This document shows positions 14,753 through 16,102 of a stretch of DNA of 16,102 bases, piece by piece. Source of the DNA: Candidatus Nanopelagicales bacterium (GTDB lineage: Bacteria > Actinomycetota > Actinomycetes > S36-B12 > GCA-2699445). Numbering within the stretch: position 1 is the first letter of the stretch; the number at the start of each line of letters is the position of its first letter. The position numbers and the translations under genes were made by a program. The stretch lies in contig JAOZTQ010000002.1 of NCBI GenBank assembly GCA_029939085.1, forward strand, positions 1 through 16,102, given 5' to 3'. The notes below the pieces were generated by a model that was not told the origin of the DNA, searched no databases, and was given only the letters and a program-made list of their open reading frames with translations.

Positions 14753-15301
14753 TAATCGATGTCCGTGCTCAGTTAGCACGGACTCAGGGTGGAACTGCAC
14801 ACCTTCGACCGGATATTGGCGGTGGCGGATTCCCATGATCACTCCGGTCTGAGTGTGGGCACTTACCTCAAGCTCAGGCGGAATAGTGTCGTTGACGACC
14901 GCCAGCGAGTGATACCGGGTGGCTGTGAAGGGGGAGGGAATGTCAGAAAATACGCCACGACCGTCATGCTCAACCCTTGACGTCTTACCGTGGAGCAACT
15001 CTGGCGCTCTCGCGACCACTGCACCGTAGACCTCGGCGATTGCTTGGTGGCCTAGACAAACACCCAGTATGGGCAGTCTCTCACCGCACTCAGCCACTAT
15101 CTGTCGGCAAACTCCAGAGTCATCTGGAGTTCCCGGGCCTGGGCTCAATAGCACTCCGTCGAACTCAGCCGCCGCTGCCGCGGTGACTTCGTCATTGCGT
15201 TTAACCGAGACATCGACGCCGATTTGAGCCAAATACTGGGCCAGGTTAAAGACAAAGGAGTCGTAGTTGTCTACGACGAGAACTCGTACGGCCACGCTCA
15301 T
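14675..15301 (-). CDS. trpG: Class I glutamine amidotransferase: aminodeoxychorismate/anthranilate synthase component II
   Basis: The protein has 208 residues. It opens VLVVDNYDSFVFNLAQYL, the standard TrpG/PabA start. It has the oxyanion region LSPGPGTPDDSG (52-63), nucleophile Cys82 in LGVCLGHQAI, and His171 and Glu173 in QFHPES, so the catalytic triad is complete. It releases ammonia from glutamine for a chorismate-using partner. No component I gene (trpE or pabB) is in view, so tryptophan and folate roles cannot be separated; pabA is the equally valid name. The mycobacterial gene at this locus, Rv0013, is annotated trpG. ATG 15301 follows GGGAG by one base; GTG 15295, two codons later, has better spacing and may be the real start. 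The gene is third in a minus-strand set after the sortase and the small membrane protein. Confidence 0.92.
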   Translation of the reverse strand: MSVAVRVLVVDNYDSFVFNLAQYLAQIGVDVSVKRNDEVTAAAAAEFDGVLLSPGPGTPDDSGVCRQIVAECGERLPILGVCLGHQAIAEVYGAVVARAPELLHGKTSRVEHDGRGVFSDIPSPFTATRYHSLAVVNDTIPPELEVSAHTQTGVIMGIRHRQYPVEGVQFHPESVLTEHGHRLLANWVEMCGGADARDRAQGLKPVVG

Positions 15302-15312
15302 GCTCCCTAAAT

Positions 15313-15468
15313 CTACGGTACCTGGGTGTTATCGAACTCAATGATCGATTCCACCCAGGGAAATACCCAAAGAAAGAGGACCACAACGACCGCGATTAAG
15401 GCAACAGCCACAAGCAGTACCCGAATCGGCGTGGGACCCGGCAGATGATGCCAAAGCCAGGCGTACAT
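15313..15468 (-). CDS. Conserved small single-pass membrane protein (51 residues)
   Basis: The start ATG (15468) lies one base after the sortase stop (TGAAATG), and the stop TAG (15313-15315) is 11 bases before trpG. The protein opens MYAWLWHHLPGP, then has a hydrophobic helix (about 16-37) and ends with an acidic stretch through VESIIEFDNTQVP. From memory, small proteins starting MYAWLWRxLPGP occur between srtE and pabA in many actinomycetes. The basic face at the N-terminus and the acidic end suggest an N-in, C-out topology. The GGAG inside the sortase end serves as ribosome-binding site, so translation is probably coupled. Function is unknown; an accessory role to the sortase or the wall-synthesis machinery is a guess from location. 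Confidence 0.82.
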   Translation of the reverse strand: MYAWLWHHLPGPTPIRVLLVAVALIAVVVVLFLWVFPWVESIIEFDNTQVP

Positions 15469-15469
15469 T

Positions 15470-16102
15470 TCAGTTCTCCACTTTTCTGAGTTCGTCCGGC
15501 TTCCCAGCGGAACGAGGAATTTCTTCCACTAACTTGCCAAACCAGACGTAACGTTCGGCGGAACTATATTTTGGGTGACAGGCATACATCGTCAATAGCG
15601 CTTCACTTGGTGCAGTTCCTACTGGGCGACCAGGGACTGGATCCAAAACCCAGCCATCGTCAGGAGAGATGATCTTGTCCCGCTCAAGTTCATACACAAA
15701 CCAGCCCTTCCGAGTCTCCACGAACACTTCATCTCCGGGCCGAAGCACATCAATATCGGCAAAGGGTGCACCGTAGGTCGTGCGATGACCCGCGATCGCG
15801 AAGTTACCGAGTTGGCCCGGCAGAGCAGACTTAACGTGGTGCCCTACGCCGTTCGCCAATAATGAGTGCTCCGTTCCTTGAATGATCGGAACCTTCCAGG
15901 CGCGTTCGCCAAGTTTAGGAACGTAAAGCAGCGCGAAGGGTTGCCCGTACTCGGTCTTGATGTCAGTATCGACCGATCCTGGATCGGAAGACTCAGAACT
16001 CCATTGTTGCTCGAGTTGATCTCGGGTCTGCGCCTGAGCTCTCCCAGCCAAAACATCGGTCCACCACAACTGCCAGCCGACAAATAGCAGCAAAATGACC
16101 CC
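15470..16102 (-). CDS. srtE: Class E sortase (5' end beyond window)
   Basis: The frame stays open to the window edge, so the N-terminus is missing. The visible 210 residues begin inside a membrane segment (VILLLFVGWQLWW), followed by a short helical linker with LEQQW. The sortase beta-barrel then begins near ALLYVPKLGE. Catalytic residues, numbered from the codon at 16093, are His103 in IAGHRTTYG, Cys172 in MYACHPKYS and Arg181 in SAERYV. The YACHP form, with Tyr and His beside the Cys, is that of class E sortases. These anchor LAXTG-type proteins to peptidoglycan at the outer face of the membrane. The gene stop is one base from the start of the small membrane protein. Linkage to pknB and pabA is as in streptomycetes (from memory). 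No sorting-signal substrate is in the window. Confidence 0.93.
   Translation of the reverse strand, partial: GVILLLFVGWQLWWTDVLAGRAQAQTRDQLEQQWSSESSDPGSVDTDIKTEYGQPFALLYVPKLGERAWKVPIIQGTEHSLLANGVGHHVKSALPGQLGNFAIAGHRTTYGAPFADIDVLRPGDEVFVETRKGWFVYELERDKIISPDDGWVLDPVPGRPVGTAPSEALLTMYACHPKYSSAERYVWFGKLVEEIPRSAGKPDELRKVEN

Noticed and set aside
1..16102. CRISPR arrays, insertion sequences, integrases, rRNA or phage genes
   Set aside because: No repeated spacer pattern, transposase or integrase motifs or rRNA segments were seen; gene order follows conserved actinomycete synteny.

Overview
The window reads as a chromosomal segment of an actinomycete (class Actinomycetes, Actinomycetota) with moderate G+C, roughly mid-50s percent by eye. 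The main evidence is the complete cell-wall and division regulon fhaA-fhaB-pstP-rodA-pbpA-pknB, flanked by a tRNA-Leu(CAG) and a convergent trpG/pabA gene. This is the order known from the origin-proximal region of mycobacteria and streptomycetes. A class E sortase and a PlsB plus HAD-PlsC pair point the same way. I cannot name a genus. The moderate G+C and compact proteins (a short FhaA, a single kinase) suggest a streamlined or uncultured lineage, but that is inference.

Positions 1-1934 (+) hold the 3' end of a PlsB-type glycerol-3-phosphate acyltransferase. It overlaps a HAD-phosphatase/PlsC fusion, so the pair makes phosphatidic acid. Positions 1937-3706 (-) carry a HisA/PriA-like TIM-barrel paralogue whose catalytic positions look replaced, and a two-domain VOC-like plus AHSA1/SRPBCC protein. 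The divergent gap at 3707-3837 contains a striking set of CACGAC/GTCGTG half-sites. Positions 3838-5028 (+) encode an exported NodB-fold polysaccharide-deacetylase-like protein. Positions 5025-7072 (-) encode a GNAT acetyltransferase, a 69-residue zinc-ribbon protein and an AI-2E family transporter. A 14-bp perfect hairpin (7217-7253) and tRNA-Leu (7278-7361, -) follow.

Positions 7468-14662 (+) are the Ser/Thr phosphorylation and peptidoglycan-synthesis operon. The first five genes are joined by 1-4 base stop/start overlaps, and pknB follows after 56 bases with its own strong ribosome-binding site. PknB senses wall precursors through extracellular PASTA repeats, PstP reverses its phosphorylation, FhaA and FhaB read phosphothreonine, and RodA (SEDS polymerase) works with PbpA (transpeptidase). 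No pknA is present between pbpA and pknB.

Positions 14675-16102 (-) are a tightly packed set running from srtE (5' end outside the window) through a 51-residue membrane protein to trpG/pabA. No mobile element, CRISPR array, rRNA or integrase was seen. No gene-free stretch exceeds about 205 bases.
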